Below are positions 52,011 through 59,483 of a stretch of DNA of 64,000 nucleotides, one piece after another (position 1 is the stretch's first letter; each line of letters opens with the position of its first letter). The DNA is taken from assembly GCF_048268305.1 (NCBI RefSeq), contig NZ_JBLWVT010000003.1, forward strand, positions 124,001-188,000. Reading direction: 5' to 3'. Source of the DNA: Pseudodonghicola sp048268305 (lineage in GTDB: Bacteria > Pseudomonadota > Alphaproteobacteria > Rhodobacterales > Rhodobacteraceae). The notes under the pieces were generated by a model. That model ran no database searches and had not been told where the DNA came from. It saw only the letters and a list, made by a program, of their open reading frames with translations. Made by a program: the position numbers and the translations under genes.

Positions 52011-53522
52011 TTATGCCCCCAGACGGGGGATCTTGTGTTGTCCCAGAGCAAAGCCGATGTGTTTTTGCTCCATGTAGAAGTCGAACGACCAGTCGCCGCC
52101 GTCCCGCCCGATGCCGCTGGCCTTGACCCCGCCGAAGGGGGTGGGCAGGTGGCGGACGTTTTCCGAATTCACCCAGATCATCCCGGCCTCGAGCGCGTCG
52201 GTAAAGCGCAGCGCGCGGGTCAGATCGTTGGTCCAGACATAGGCCGTCAGCCCGTATTGGGTGTCATTGGCGATCTGCAGCGCCTCGGCCTCGGTCGAGA
52301 AGCGGATCGAGGTGAGCACCGGGCCGAAGATCTCCTCCTGCGCGATGGTCATGTCGGAGTTGGCCCCCGTGAAGAGCGTGGGGTGCACGAACCAACCCTG
52401 ATCGCCCACCCGGCAGCCGCCGGCGGCGATGGTGGCGCCATCCTGTTTCGCGGTGTCGAAATAGGATGTCACCTTGTCGAAATGCACCTTGTGGATCAGC
52501 GGGCCGACCTCGGTTTCCGGATCGAGCGGATGGCCAACCTTGATGCGATTGACCCGTTCGATCAACTTCGCCTCGAAATCGTCGGCAATCGTCTCCTGCA
52601 CCAAGAGGCGGGAAGAGGAGGTGCAGCGTTCGCCGTTCAGCGAATAGATCATGAAGATCGCGGCATCGAGCGCACGGTCGAGATCGGCGTCGTCAAAGAC
52701 CACGACGGGGTTCTTGCCGCCCAGTTCGAAATGCACCCGCTTCAGCGTGTCGGCGCCCTGTTTCATGATCATCGAACCGGTTTTCGACTCGCCGACAAAG
52801 GCGATGGCCTTGATCGCCGGGTGTTCGGTGAGGGCTCGGCCGGCATCCTCGCCCAGCCCGTTGACCAGGTTCCAGACGCCATCGGGCAGCCCGGCCTCCT
52901 GCGCGATCTCGGCCAGGATGCGGGCGGTCAGCGGGCTGAATTCGGCCGGTTTATGCACCACGGTGCAGCCGGCGGCGAGCGCGGGGGCGATCTTCCAGGT
53001 CGACAGCATGAAGGGGGTGTTCCACGGCGTGATCACCCCCACCGGGCCGATCGGCACCCGCGTCGTCACGTTCATCAGCGTGGGGGACCGCAGGTTTTGC
53101 CCGTCGCGGGCGGCGGCGACCTTGTCGGCGAAAAAGCGGAAGTTCGCGGCCCCGCGCAGCGCCGCCTTGGACATGAAGCGCAGCGCCTGGCCGGTATCCC
53201 AGCATTCGCAAAGCGCGATTTCTTCCGCCCGCGCCTCGATCAGTTCGGCGATGCGGATCAGGATCTTCTTGCGTTCGGCCGCCGGCATGTCGCGCCAGGC
53301 CGGAAAGGCGGCTGCGGCGGCCTTGGCGGCGGCGTCGATATCCTCGGCCCCGCCACGGGCGACCGGGCAGATCACGCTTTCATCGACAGGCGAGCTGGTG
53401 TCGAAGACCGCACCCGAGGCGGCGGGGCGGGTTTCCCCGCCGATCAGGTTCTGGATGCCATGCGGGCGGAAGCGGGCGAGATAGCCGTCGAGCTTGGTCA
53501 GATTGTCGGTCAAGGCGGTCAT
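52011..53522 (-). CDS. hpaE: 5-carboxymethyl-2-hydroxymuconate semialdehyde dehydrogenase
   Basis: NAD-dependent aldehyde dehydrogenase, 503 residues, oxidising the ring-cleavage product to 5-carboxymethyl-2-hydroxymuconate. Motifs: ITPWNTPFMLSTWKIAPALAAG, KPAEFSPLTA, the NAD loop AFVGESKTGSMIMK, the general-base Glu in HFELGGKNPVVVFDDADLD and the nucleophilic Cys in LNGERCTSSSRLLVQ, then ALQIANDTQYGLTAYVWTND. The HpaE subfamily assignment rests on these blocks plus its place between hpaF and hpaD. Confidence 0.93.
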   Translation of the reverse strand: MTALTDNLTKLDGYLARFRPHGIQNLIGGETRPAASGAVFDTSSPVDESVICPVARGGAEDIDAAAKAAAAAFPAWRDMPAAERKKILIRIAELIEARAEEIALCECWDTGQALRFMSKAALRGAANFRFFADKVAAARDGQNLRSPTLMNVTTRVPIGPVGVITPWNTPFMLSTWKIAPALAAGCTVVHKPAEFSPLTARILAEIAQEAGLPDGVWNLVNGLGEDAGRALTEHPAIKAIAFVGESKTGSMIMKQGADTLKRVHFELGGKNPVVVFDDADLDRALDAAIFMIYSLNGERCTSSSRLLVQETIADDFEAKLIERVNRIKVGHPLDPETEVGPLIHKVHFDKVTSYFDTAKQDGATIAAGGCRVGDQGWFVHPTLFTGANSDMTIAQEEIFGPVLTSIRFSTEAEALQIANDTQYGLTAYVWTNDLTRALRFTDALEAGMIWVNSENVRHLPTPFGGVKASGIGRDGGDWSFDFYMEQKHIGFALGQHKIPRLGA

Positions 53523-53526
53523 GGGC

Positions 53527-53913
53527 TCAGGCCTTTTTCAGGTGGTCGCGGATGGTGCCGGTCTTCGGCGAAAGCTCCGGGTCGATGTCGCGCATCTCCA
53601 GCGACAGGGCGAGCGAGCGGGTTTCCATCACCGGTTTCAGGAAGGCCTCGGCGGCGGCGAAGATCAGGGCGGTCGCCGCCTTGCGGGTGTCCAGATCGCG
53701 GCCGCCGCGCAGCCGGACCGAGATGTCGATATAGCCGTGATCGGGGGCGCCATCGGCGATCGAGACGTGGTCGGCCCGCATCGCTCGGACCCGGATGCCG
53801 GGCATCGGCAGCGCGCCGGTTTCAATCGCGGCGACGCGCAGGGCGTCGCAGAAACCGGCCATGTCGACCCAGTCTTCGACATTGGCGGAATAGTCCACCA
53901 TCAGATGCGCCAT
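53527..53913 (-). CDS. hpaF: 5-carboxymethyl-2-hydroxymuconate delta-isomerase
   Basis: A 128-residue tautomerase-type isomerase (MAHLMVDYSANVEDWVDMAGFCDALRVAAIETG), ending RDIDPELSPKTGTIRDHLKK. After the initiating Met there is Ala, not the usual catalytic Pro1 of tautomerases, which should be checked, since HpaF homologues normally begin Met-Pro. It is the first gene of the minus-strand hpa unit, 4 bp ahead of hpaE, and divergent from hpaR. Confidence 0.9.
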   Translation of the reverse strand: MAHLMVDYSANVEDWVDMAGFCDALRVAAIETGALPMPGIRVRAMRADHVSIADGAPDHGYIDISVRLRGGRDLDTRKAATALIFAAAEAFLKPVMETRSLALSLEMRDIDPELSPKTGTIRDHLKKA

Positions 53914-53948
53914 GACGTTCCTCCCTCCGCCTGAGCCTCATTGTGATT

Positions 53949-53956
53949 AACATGTT
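53949..53956. promoter_or_regulatory. Putative HpaR operator
   Basis: AACATGTT, a perfect palindrome inside the near-symmetric TTAACATGTTTA, in the 122-bp region between hpaF and hpaR, 35 bp upstream of the hpaF start. This AT-rich block is unlike its GC-rich surroundings. HpaR in E. coli represses the meta operon by binding palindromes in this position. Confidence 0.55.
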
Positions 53957-54035
53957 TACTAAATTTCGGAGGGTTCGTCAACCCTGACGACATTCTCGCA
54001 TTGCGCGGGGGGCGCCGGATTGGCAAGACTGCCGC

Positions 54036-54494
54036 ATGACACGCAAGCTGCCCTCGACCGCCCGTTCCTTACCGATCGCACTTTTGCGCGCGCGAGAGGA
54101 GGTCATGGGGCCGATCCGCGCCATGCTGTCGGATGTCGGCATCACCGAACAGCAATGGCGGGTGCTCAGGGTGCTGGACGAGGTCGGCGCGATGGAGCCG
54201 ACCCGGATCGCCGAGGAGGCCTGTCTGCTGCTGCCGAGCCTGACGCGTATTCTGCAGAAGCTGGAAGAGCGCGGGCTGATCGCGCGACGCCGCGACGAGG
54301 AAGACAAGCGCCGGCAGATCGTCGAGATCACGCCGGCCGGGGAAGAGGTGATCGCGGCCAATCTGGAGACCAGCATCGCGTTGAACCAGGCGGTGCGCGA
54401 CCGGCTGGGGGCGCAGCATTACGAACTTCTGCTCGACCTGCTGAACGAGCTGGCGCCGGATGGCGGCGGCGCGGCCGACCTCTCGGAGGGCTGA
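54036..54494 (+). CDS. hpaR: Homoprotocatechuate operon regulator HpaR (MarR family)
   Basis: A 152-residue MarR-type winged-helix repressor. The HpaR subfamily pattern is clear: RSLPIALLRAREEVMGPIRAMLSDVGITEQQWRVLRVLDEVGAMEPTRIAEEACLLLPSLTRILQKLEERGLIARRRDEEDKRRQIVEITPAGEEVI in overall order, with the recognition helix in LLLPSLTRIL and wing at DEEDKRRQ. In E. coli it is released by hydroxyphenylacetates and homoprotocatechuate. It is divergent from hpaF, which fits control of the hpa unit. Confidence 0.92.
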   Translation: MTRKLPSTARSLPIALLRAREEVMGPIRAMLSDVGITEQQWRVLRVLDEVGAMEPTRIAEEACLLLPSLTRILQKLEERGLIARRRDEEDKRRQIVEITPAGEEVIAANLETSIALNQAVRDRLGAQHYELLLDLLNELAPDGGGAADLSEG

Positions 54495-54515
54495 CCGCGC
54501 CTTGAGCCGTGCCGG

Positions 54516-55154
54516 TCAGGCCGGCTTGCAGCGATCGGGGAAGGCCGCGGCAAAGGCCGGATGGGCGTTGCAGGCGGTCTCGATGGCGCAGAGCCGTGCG
54601 AGATCCGAGACATCGACGTTCCAGCGATGCGCGTTATAAAGCTGCGGCATGATGCAGATATCGACCAGCCCGGGTTTGTCACCGCAGGCATAGGGGGCCT
54701 GTTCGAAGCCCGCCAGCAGCTCTTCGACCGCGACGAGGCCGGGGCGAATGAACCGCTGCATCCAGTCTTCCTTGACGTTCTCGCGGTTGCCGGTGATCTC
54801 GGCGGCATAGTTGATGACCTGCAGGTTGCAGACCGGGTGGATATCCATGGCGATGGCATAGGCGATCGCCAGTTCACGGGCGCGGGTGGCCGGATCCCTG
54901 GACAGCAGCCCCATGTCGCGGGTGGTGTCGAGGTAATCGAGGATCGCCAGCGACTGGGTCAGCATATGCCCGTCGATTTCCATCGCCGGCACCAGGCCCT
55001 GCGGATTGCGGGCAAGGTGTTCGGGCGTCTTTTGTTGTTTGGCGGTCAGATCGACCGAGACGGAGGTATAGCTGATCCCGGCAAGGTTCAGCGCGATCCG
55101 CAGCCGATAGGCGGCGGACGACCGCCAGTAATCATAGAGCACAACCTCGCTCAT
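54516..55154 (-). CDS. maiA: Maleylacetoacetate isomerase (zeta-class GST)
   Basis: Glutathione-dependent isomerase turning maleylacetoacetate into fumarylacetoacetate in homogentisate breakdown, 212 residues. The zeta-class active-site motif is SSAAYRLRIALNLAG (RSSAAYR with the conserved Ser), followed by LARNPQGLVPAMEIDG and LTQSLAILDYLD (glutathione site), and CGDKPGLVDICIMPQLYNAHRWNVD in the helical domain. It lies at the end of the minus-strand hmg group, 115 bp after the VOC gene, and converges with hpaR. Confidence 0.93.
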   Translation of the reverse strand: MSEVVLYDYWRSSAAYRLRIALNLAGISYTSVSVDLTAKQQKTPEHLARNPQGLVPAMEIDGHMLTQSLAILDYLDTTRDMGLLSRDPATRARELAIAYAIAMDIHPVCNLQVINYAAEITGNRENVKEDWMQRFIRPGLVAVEELLAGFEQAPYACGDKPGLVDICIMPQLYNAHRWNVDVSDLARLCAIETACNAHPAFAAAFPDRCKPA

Positions 55155-55269
55155 TCCCGTTCTCCTGCTTCGGGTTTCGGTGTCGCGGACGTTATCCGCA
55201 TCGCCCGGGGGCGGCCATATTGATTGCGGCCGGCGATCGACGCCGGCCCCATGCGCCCGGTCAGAGCGA

Positions 55270-55812
55270 TCAGACCTCGCTCAATTCCTTGGCGTGCAGC
55301 CATTCGGCGTGCTTGGGCGCTCTTTTGGTCTTCGACCATTCTTCGAGCATGTCCCATTTCACCGCGTCGAGCTTGGCGAGCATCGCCTCTTCCTCCGGAT
55401 CCGGGCAGGCCAGTTCGACCCGGTGACCGTTCGGGTCGAAGAAATAGATCGAGTGGAAGATCGAATGGTCGGTGACGCCCAGCACCTCGACGCCATTGGC
55501 CTCGAGATGCTCCTTGAACTTCAGCAGCTCGTCGCGGTCCTTCACCTTGAAGGCGATATGCTGAACCCAGGCGGGGGTATTCGGGTCACGGCCCATTTCC
55601 GGCTTGGTCGGCAGTTCGAAAAAGGCCAGGACGTTGCCGTCGCCGGCATCCAGGAACAGATGCATGTAGGGATCGGGTTCATGGGTCGAGGGCACGTGAT
55701 CTTCGGCGATGGCCAGGATGAAATCCATGTTCAGCATCTTGCCATACCATTCGACCGTCTCCTTCGCGTCCTTGCAGCGATAGGCGACGTGGTGGATTTT
55801 CTCGATTTTCAT
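55270..55812 (-). CDS. VOC family protein (glyoxalase/dioxygenase-like)
   Basis: A 180-residue single-domain vicinal-oxygen-chelate protein: MKIEKIHHVAYRCKDAKETVEWYGKMLNMDF at the start, WVQHIAFKVKDRDELLKFKEHLEANGVEV in the middle, and FFDPNGHRVELACPDPEEE. Candidate metal ligands are His8, the WVQHIAF His and the RVELAC Glu. The tail after residue 140 is helical. It is part of a set with DUF2783, FAD hydroxylase and MBL-fold genes; a role in ring cleavage or isomerisation of an aromatic intermediate is possible but unproven. Confidence 0.9.
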   Translation of the reverse strand: MKIEKIHHVAYRCKDAKETVEWYGKMLNMDFILAIAEDHVPSTHEPDPYMHLFLDAGDGNVLAFFELPTKPEMGRDPNTPAWVQHIAFKVKDRDELLKFKEHLEANGVEVLGVTDHSIFHSIYFFDPNGHRVELACPDPEEEAMLAKLDAVKWDMLEEWSKTKRAPKHAEWLHAKELSEV

Positions 55813-55815
55813 GGG

Positions 55816-56016
55816 TTAGTCCTCCTCATTCAGGGTGGCGGCGCGCAGGGCGGCGGACAGCGCCTCGCGGTCACCGATGTGATTGGCCAGGATCAGCACG
55901 AGCCTTGCGTTCAGCTTGTGGCTCTCCTCGGTGCTCAGCCCCTGGTGGGTGCTGAGCAGCTCGGCATAGAAGTCGTCCGCGGCGGGGATGTTCGGGGTCA
56001 GGATCAGAGCGGCCAT
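55816..56016 (-). CDS. DUF2783 family small protein
   Basis: A 66-residue protein (MAALILTPNIPAADDFYAELLSTHQGLSTEESHKLNARLVLILANHIGD, given here only in part) fitting DUF2783, a small helical family usually found beside FAD-dependent aromatic hydroxylases. It lies 5 bp after the hydroxylase gene and 3 bp before the VOC gene, so it is co-translated with both. A stabilising subunit or adaptor of the hydroxylase is an inference from this constant linkage. Confidence 0.85.
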   Translation of the reverse strand: MAALILTPNIPAADDFYAELLSTHQGLSTEESHKLNARLVLILANHIGDREALSAALRAATLNEED

Positions 56017-56021
56017 GGCGA

Positions 56022-57656
56022 TTACTCCTTGCCGGTGGCGCGGCGGATGGCTGCGCGGAACTGGGTTTCGTCAAAGCTGGCAAGCCGTGCCGCGACATGC
56101 TGGTCGGGTCGGATCAGATAGACGGCCGAGGGCGCATCGCCCAGATAGCGCGCCTTCAGTGCGCCGCTGGGATCGTCCTTGACCGAAAGCGCGAGGCGGG
56201 TGACCTGGACCCCATCCTCTTCCAGCGTCTCCGGCGCCTCGGCGTCGATGGTCATCAGCGTAAAGCCATCGCCCAGTTTCGACAGCAGGAACCCGTCGCC
56301 CAGCGGTACGTCGGGGCAGGGCGATCCAGGCCGGGTGCGGGCGGGGCCGGCCAACGCGTCGGCGGAATTGAGCGGCGAGCCGTCATAGGTGCAGGGCACG
56401 CTGAGCCGGCCGGAGTTCACCAGCGGACGGGCGAATTCGTATTTCTCGCTCAGATCCAGAACCGCATCGCGCAGCATCCGCGACATCTCCGATTTCGGCG
56501 TGATGAAATCGGTGGAGCGCGACGAGTTCAGGATATTCTCATCCGCACCATGGACCCGTTCGACATCGTAGCTGTCGAGCAGGCTTTCGGGTGCCTTGCC
56601 CTCCATCACCAGTTTCAGCTTCCAGATCAGGTTGTCGGTGTCCTGCAGGCCCGAATTTGCACCGCGCGCCCCGAAGGGGCTGACCTGATGCGCCGCGTCG
56701 CCGGCGAAAAGCACCCGGCCATGGCGGAACTGCTCCATCCGGCGGCACTGGAAGGTATAGATGCTGACCCATTCCAGTTCGAAATCGACATCCTCGCCCA
56801 GCATGGCCTTGAGGCGCGGAATGACGTTCTCGGGGCGCTTTTCGCGGTCCTTGTCGATGTCCCAGCCCAGTTGCAGGTCGATCCGCCAGACGCCATCGGG
56901 CTGCTTGTGCAACAGCGCCGATTGGCCACGGTTGAACGGCGGGTCGAACCAGAACCAGCGTTCGGTGGGGAAATCGGCCTCCATCACCACATCGGCGATC
57001 AGGAAGTTGTCTTCGAACACCCGGCCGACGAAATCGAGCCCCAGCATCACGCGGGTCGGTGATCCGGCGCCGTCGCAGGCGATCAGCCAGTCGGCCTCGA
57101 TGTTATAGCTGCCCTCGGGGGTCTCGACCTCGAGTGTGACGTGATCGGGGTGGGTGCCGATGGCCGAGACCTTGTTGCGGCCACGGATCTCGATCGGCGC
57201 GCCCTCGGCTTGCAGCTCCTGCACCCGTTCGACCAGGAACTGTTCGAAGTAATACTGTTGCAGGTTGATGAAGGCCGGGCGCTGGTGGCCCTCTTCCGGC
57301 AGCAGGTTGAAGTCATAGACCTTGCGGTCGTCGAAGAAGACTTTCCCGAGGTTCCAGACCACCCCCTTGTCGACCATCGGCTGGCCGCAGCCGAGCCGGT
57401 CGAGGATTTCCAGCGGGCGCTTGGCGAAGCAGATGGCGCGACTGCCGAAGCTGACCTTGTCGTTTTCGTCGAGCACCACGACCTCGATGCCCTGCTGGGC
57501 CAGGTCGATGGCGGCGGCCAGGCCGACAGGGCCGGCACCGATCACCACGACCTTGTGGCGCGCGGGAAAGCCTGCATCCTGATCGTCGTGCCGGGCATAG
57601 GGGTAAAGGGGGACTTCGAATATCTTCTTTGCTGGTTTTGTCGCGGCGTCGCTCAC
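56022..57656 (-). CDS. FAD-dependent aromatic hydroxylase (MhpA/PheA-like)
   Basis: A 544-residue flavoprotein monooxygenase of class A. The FAD fold starts KVVVIGAGPVGLAAAIDLAQQGIEVVVLDEND; the DG motif is WLIACDGAGSPTRVMLGL; the second FAD motif is GRVLFAGDAAHQVSPFGARGANSGLQDTDNLIWKL; the C-terminal thioredoxin-like domain covers about 430-544. Such enzymes hydroxylate phenolic acids with NAD(P)H and O2. The neighbouring homogentisate genes suggest 3- or 4-hydroxyphenylacetate-type substrates, by context only. GTG 57656 is the start because GGGAGGAGA lies just upstream. Confidence 0.9.
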   Translation of the reverse strand: MSDAATKPAKKIFEVPLYPYARHDDQDAGFPARHKVVVIGAGPVGLAAAIDLAQQGIEVVVLDENDKVSFGSRAICFAKRPLEILDRLGCGQPMVDKGVVWNLGKVFFDDRKVYDFNLLPEEGHQRPAFINLQQYYFEQFLVERVQELQAEGAPIEIRGRNKVSAIGTHPDHVTLEVETPEGSYNIEADWLIACDGAGSPTRVMLGLDFVGRVFEDNFLIADVVMEADFPTERWFWFDPPFNRGQSALLHKQPDGVWRIDLQLGWDIDKDREKRPENVIPRLKAMLGEDVDFELEWVSIYTFQCRRMEQFRHGRVLFAGDAAHQVSPFGARGANSGLQDTDNLIWKLKLVMEGKAPESLLDSYDVERVHGADENILNSSRSTDFITPKSEMSRMLRDAVLDLSEKYEFARPLVNSGRLSVPCTYDGSPLNSADALAGPARTRPGSPCPDVPLGDGFLLSKLGDGFTLMTIDAEAPETLEEDGVQVTRLALSVKDDPSGALKARYLGDAPSAVYLIRPDQHVAARLASFDETQFRAAIRRATGKE

Positions 57657-57871
57657 AGGTGTCTCCTCCCATTTGGGTGCTCGGGGCACATATCCTCCGC
57701 CTCCCGGCGCGGGGGGGCGCCGGGAGCTTGTTTTATTGTCTCAGTCTTCAGGATGGGGCGGTAGGATCTGGATCAAACCGGCCCCGGGAACTTTGGGCGG
57801 GCTATGGGGGTGGTAATCTGCCCTCCGCCCTGACGGGCGGAGAGCTTGACTGACCGATCCCCGGGCGCGCC

Positions 57872-58822
57872 TTACCCCTGCAGCTGTTCCCACATCTCCA
57901 GATCGCGCTGGGCGGTCCAGATGCGCGGGGTGTCGATGCCGCGGGCCTCGTCATAGGCGCGGGCGACGTTGAACGGCAGGCAATGTTCATAGATCGCGTA
58001 ATCTGCGAACTTCGGATCGCATTCGGCGCGCACCGCGTCCCAGGCCTCTTTCAGGCTGCCGCCGCGCGCTGCCACCTTCGCCGCCGGGCGATAGGTGCTT
58101 TCGACGAAGTCGCGGGTGTTCTCGATCGCGTCGTTGACCATGTCCTGACCGACCAGCGCGTCGCCCCGGCCCGGTGCGATGGCGTCGACCTCGAACCACT
58201 TGATCGCGTCGAGCGTATCGCCCCAGTCGGAGAAATGGCCGTCGCCGCAATAGCAGGCCGAGTGGTATTCGACGATGTCGCCGGTGAACATCACGTTCTG
58301 GTCCGGCACGTGGATCACGATGTCGCCAGCGGTATGGGCGCGGCCCAGGTGCATCAGATTGACCTGGCGCTTGCCCAGATAGATGGTCATCGAGTCGCTG
58401 AAGGTGGTGGTCGGATAGGTCAGGCCGGGGATGCTCTCATGCCCTTCGAAGAGCCGCGGGAAGCGCTGGAATTCGCTGTCCCAGTCCTCTTGCCCACGTT
58501 CCACCACCATGGCGCGGGCGGTATCGCCCATGATGATCTGCTGCGCGCCGAAGGCGCTGGCGCCCAGCACGCGGACAGCGTGGTAATGGGTCAGCGCCAC
58601 ATGGGTGATCGGCTTGTCGGTGACCGAGCGCACGCATTCGATGACCTTGTTGGCCAGCCGCGGCGTCGCCTGTGCCTCGACGATCATCACAGAGTCGTCG
58701 CCGATGATCACGCCCGAGTTCGGATCCCCCTCTGCGGTGAAGGCATAGAGCCCCTCGCCCACCTCGGTGAACGAGATTTTCTTTTCCGTCATGTCTCCTT
58801 GAGACGCGAATGCTTTCGCCAT
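57872..58822 (-). CDS. MBL-fold metallo-hydrolase with altered metal motif
   Basis: A 316-residue metallo-beta-lactamase-fold protein from ATG 58822 (MAKAFASQGDMTEKKISF; GGGAGCAGAG ribosome site). The usual HxHxDH is THYHAVRVLGAS here, so the Asp and third His that bind the second metal are replaced by Val and Arg. Other parts look normal: HLGRAHTAGDIVIHVPDQNVMFTGDIVEYHSACYCGDGH and APGRGDAL. It may use one metal or a different chemistry. It opens the set with FAD hydroxylase, DUF2783 and VOC genes (215-bp gap 57657-57871 to the hydroxylase, no other signal seen). Confidence 0.9.
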   Translation of the reverse strand: MAKAFASQGDMTEKKISFTEVGEGLYAFTAEGDPNSGVIIGDDSVMIVEAQATPRLANKVIECVRSVTDKPITHVALTHYHAVRVLGASAFGAQQIIMGDTARAMVVERGQEDWDSEFQRFPRLFEGHESIPGLTYPTTTFSDSMTIYLGKRQVNLMHLGRAHTAGDIVIHVPDQNVMFTGDIVEYHSACYCGDGHFSDWGDTLDAIKWFEVDAIAPGRGDALVGQDMVNDAIENTRDFVESTYRPAAKVAARGGSLKEAWDAVRAECDPKFADYAIYEHCLPFNVARAYDEARGIDTPRIWTAQRDLEMWEQLQG

Positions 58823-58883
58823 GTCTCTGCTCCCTTTGTGCTTTTCAATGGACGACGCCGAGGCGCCGTGTTTGTTTCGCGCC

Positions 58884-59450
58884 ATGAAGATTTCTCAGCG
58901 CATGTTTCCCGTTCTCGTGGCGGTGGCCATCGTGGTGGCCTCCGGTCTGACCCTCTGGTTGATGGGGCGCAATCTGATCTGCCCCTGCGGTCATGTGTCG
59001 ATCTGGTACAGCCCCGGCGACCCGGAGCCGAGCAGCCAGTCGCTGATGGACTGGTACACCCCCAGCCATGTCATTCACGGCATCCTGTTCTATGGCGCCC
59101 TCTGGCTGATGGCGCGGCGAATGCCGGTCAATTGGCGGCTGGTCATCGCCCTGATCGTCGAATGCGCCTGGGAGGTGATCGAGAATACCCCCTGGGTGAT
59201 CGAACGTTATCGCAGCGCCACCGTTTCGGTCGATTACAATGGCGATTCGGTGATCAACTCCACCGTCGACGTGCTGGCGATGGTGCTGGGTTTCGCCCTG
59301 GCGCGCCGGCTGCCGGTCTGGGTCAGCGTGGCGGTGATCATCGGCTTCGAGCTGTTCACCACCTGGCTGATCCGCGACGGGCTGGCGCTGAACATCCTGA
59401 TGCTGTTCTGGCCGCTGCAATCCGTACTGGACTGGCAGGCCGGCGCCTGA
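58884..59450 (+). CDS. DUF2585 (UPF0314) family membrane protein
   Basis: A 188-residue membrane protein with about five helices: MFPVLVAVAIVVASGLTLWLM, then the conserved CPCGHVSIWYSPGDPEPSSQSLMDWYTPSHVIHGILFY, ALIVECAWEVIENTPWVIERY, STVDVLAMVLGFALA and FELFTTWLIRDGLALNIL. The family occurs in alphaproteobacteria and has no known function; the C-x-C-G, H and E-x-W-E residues could bind metal. It sits between the MBL-fold gene (divergent, 61 bp) and the convergent fahA (33 bp) and need not be part of the pathway. Confidence 0.9.
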   Translation: MKISQRMFPVLVAVAIVVASGLTLWLMGRNLICPCGHVSIWYSPGDPEPSSQSLMDWYTPSHVIHGILFYGALWLMARRMPVNWRLVIALIVECAWEVIENTPWVIERYRSATVSVDYNGDSVINSTVDVLAMVLGFALARRLPVWVSVAVIIGFELFTTWLIRDGLALNILMLFWPLQSVLDWQAGA

Positions 59451-59483
59451 ACCGCAAAGGATATCCAGCGCCGGCCCCATGGA

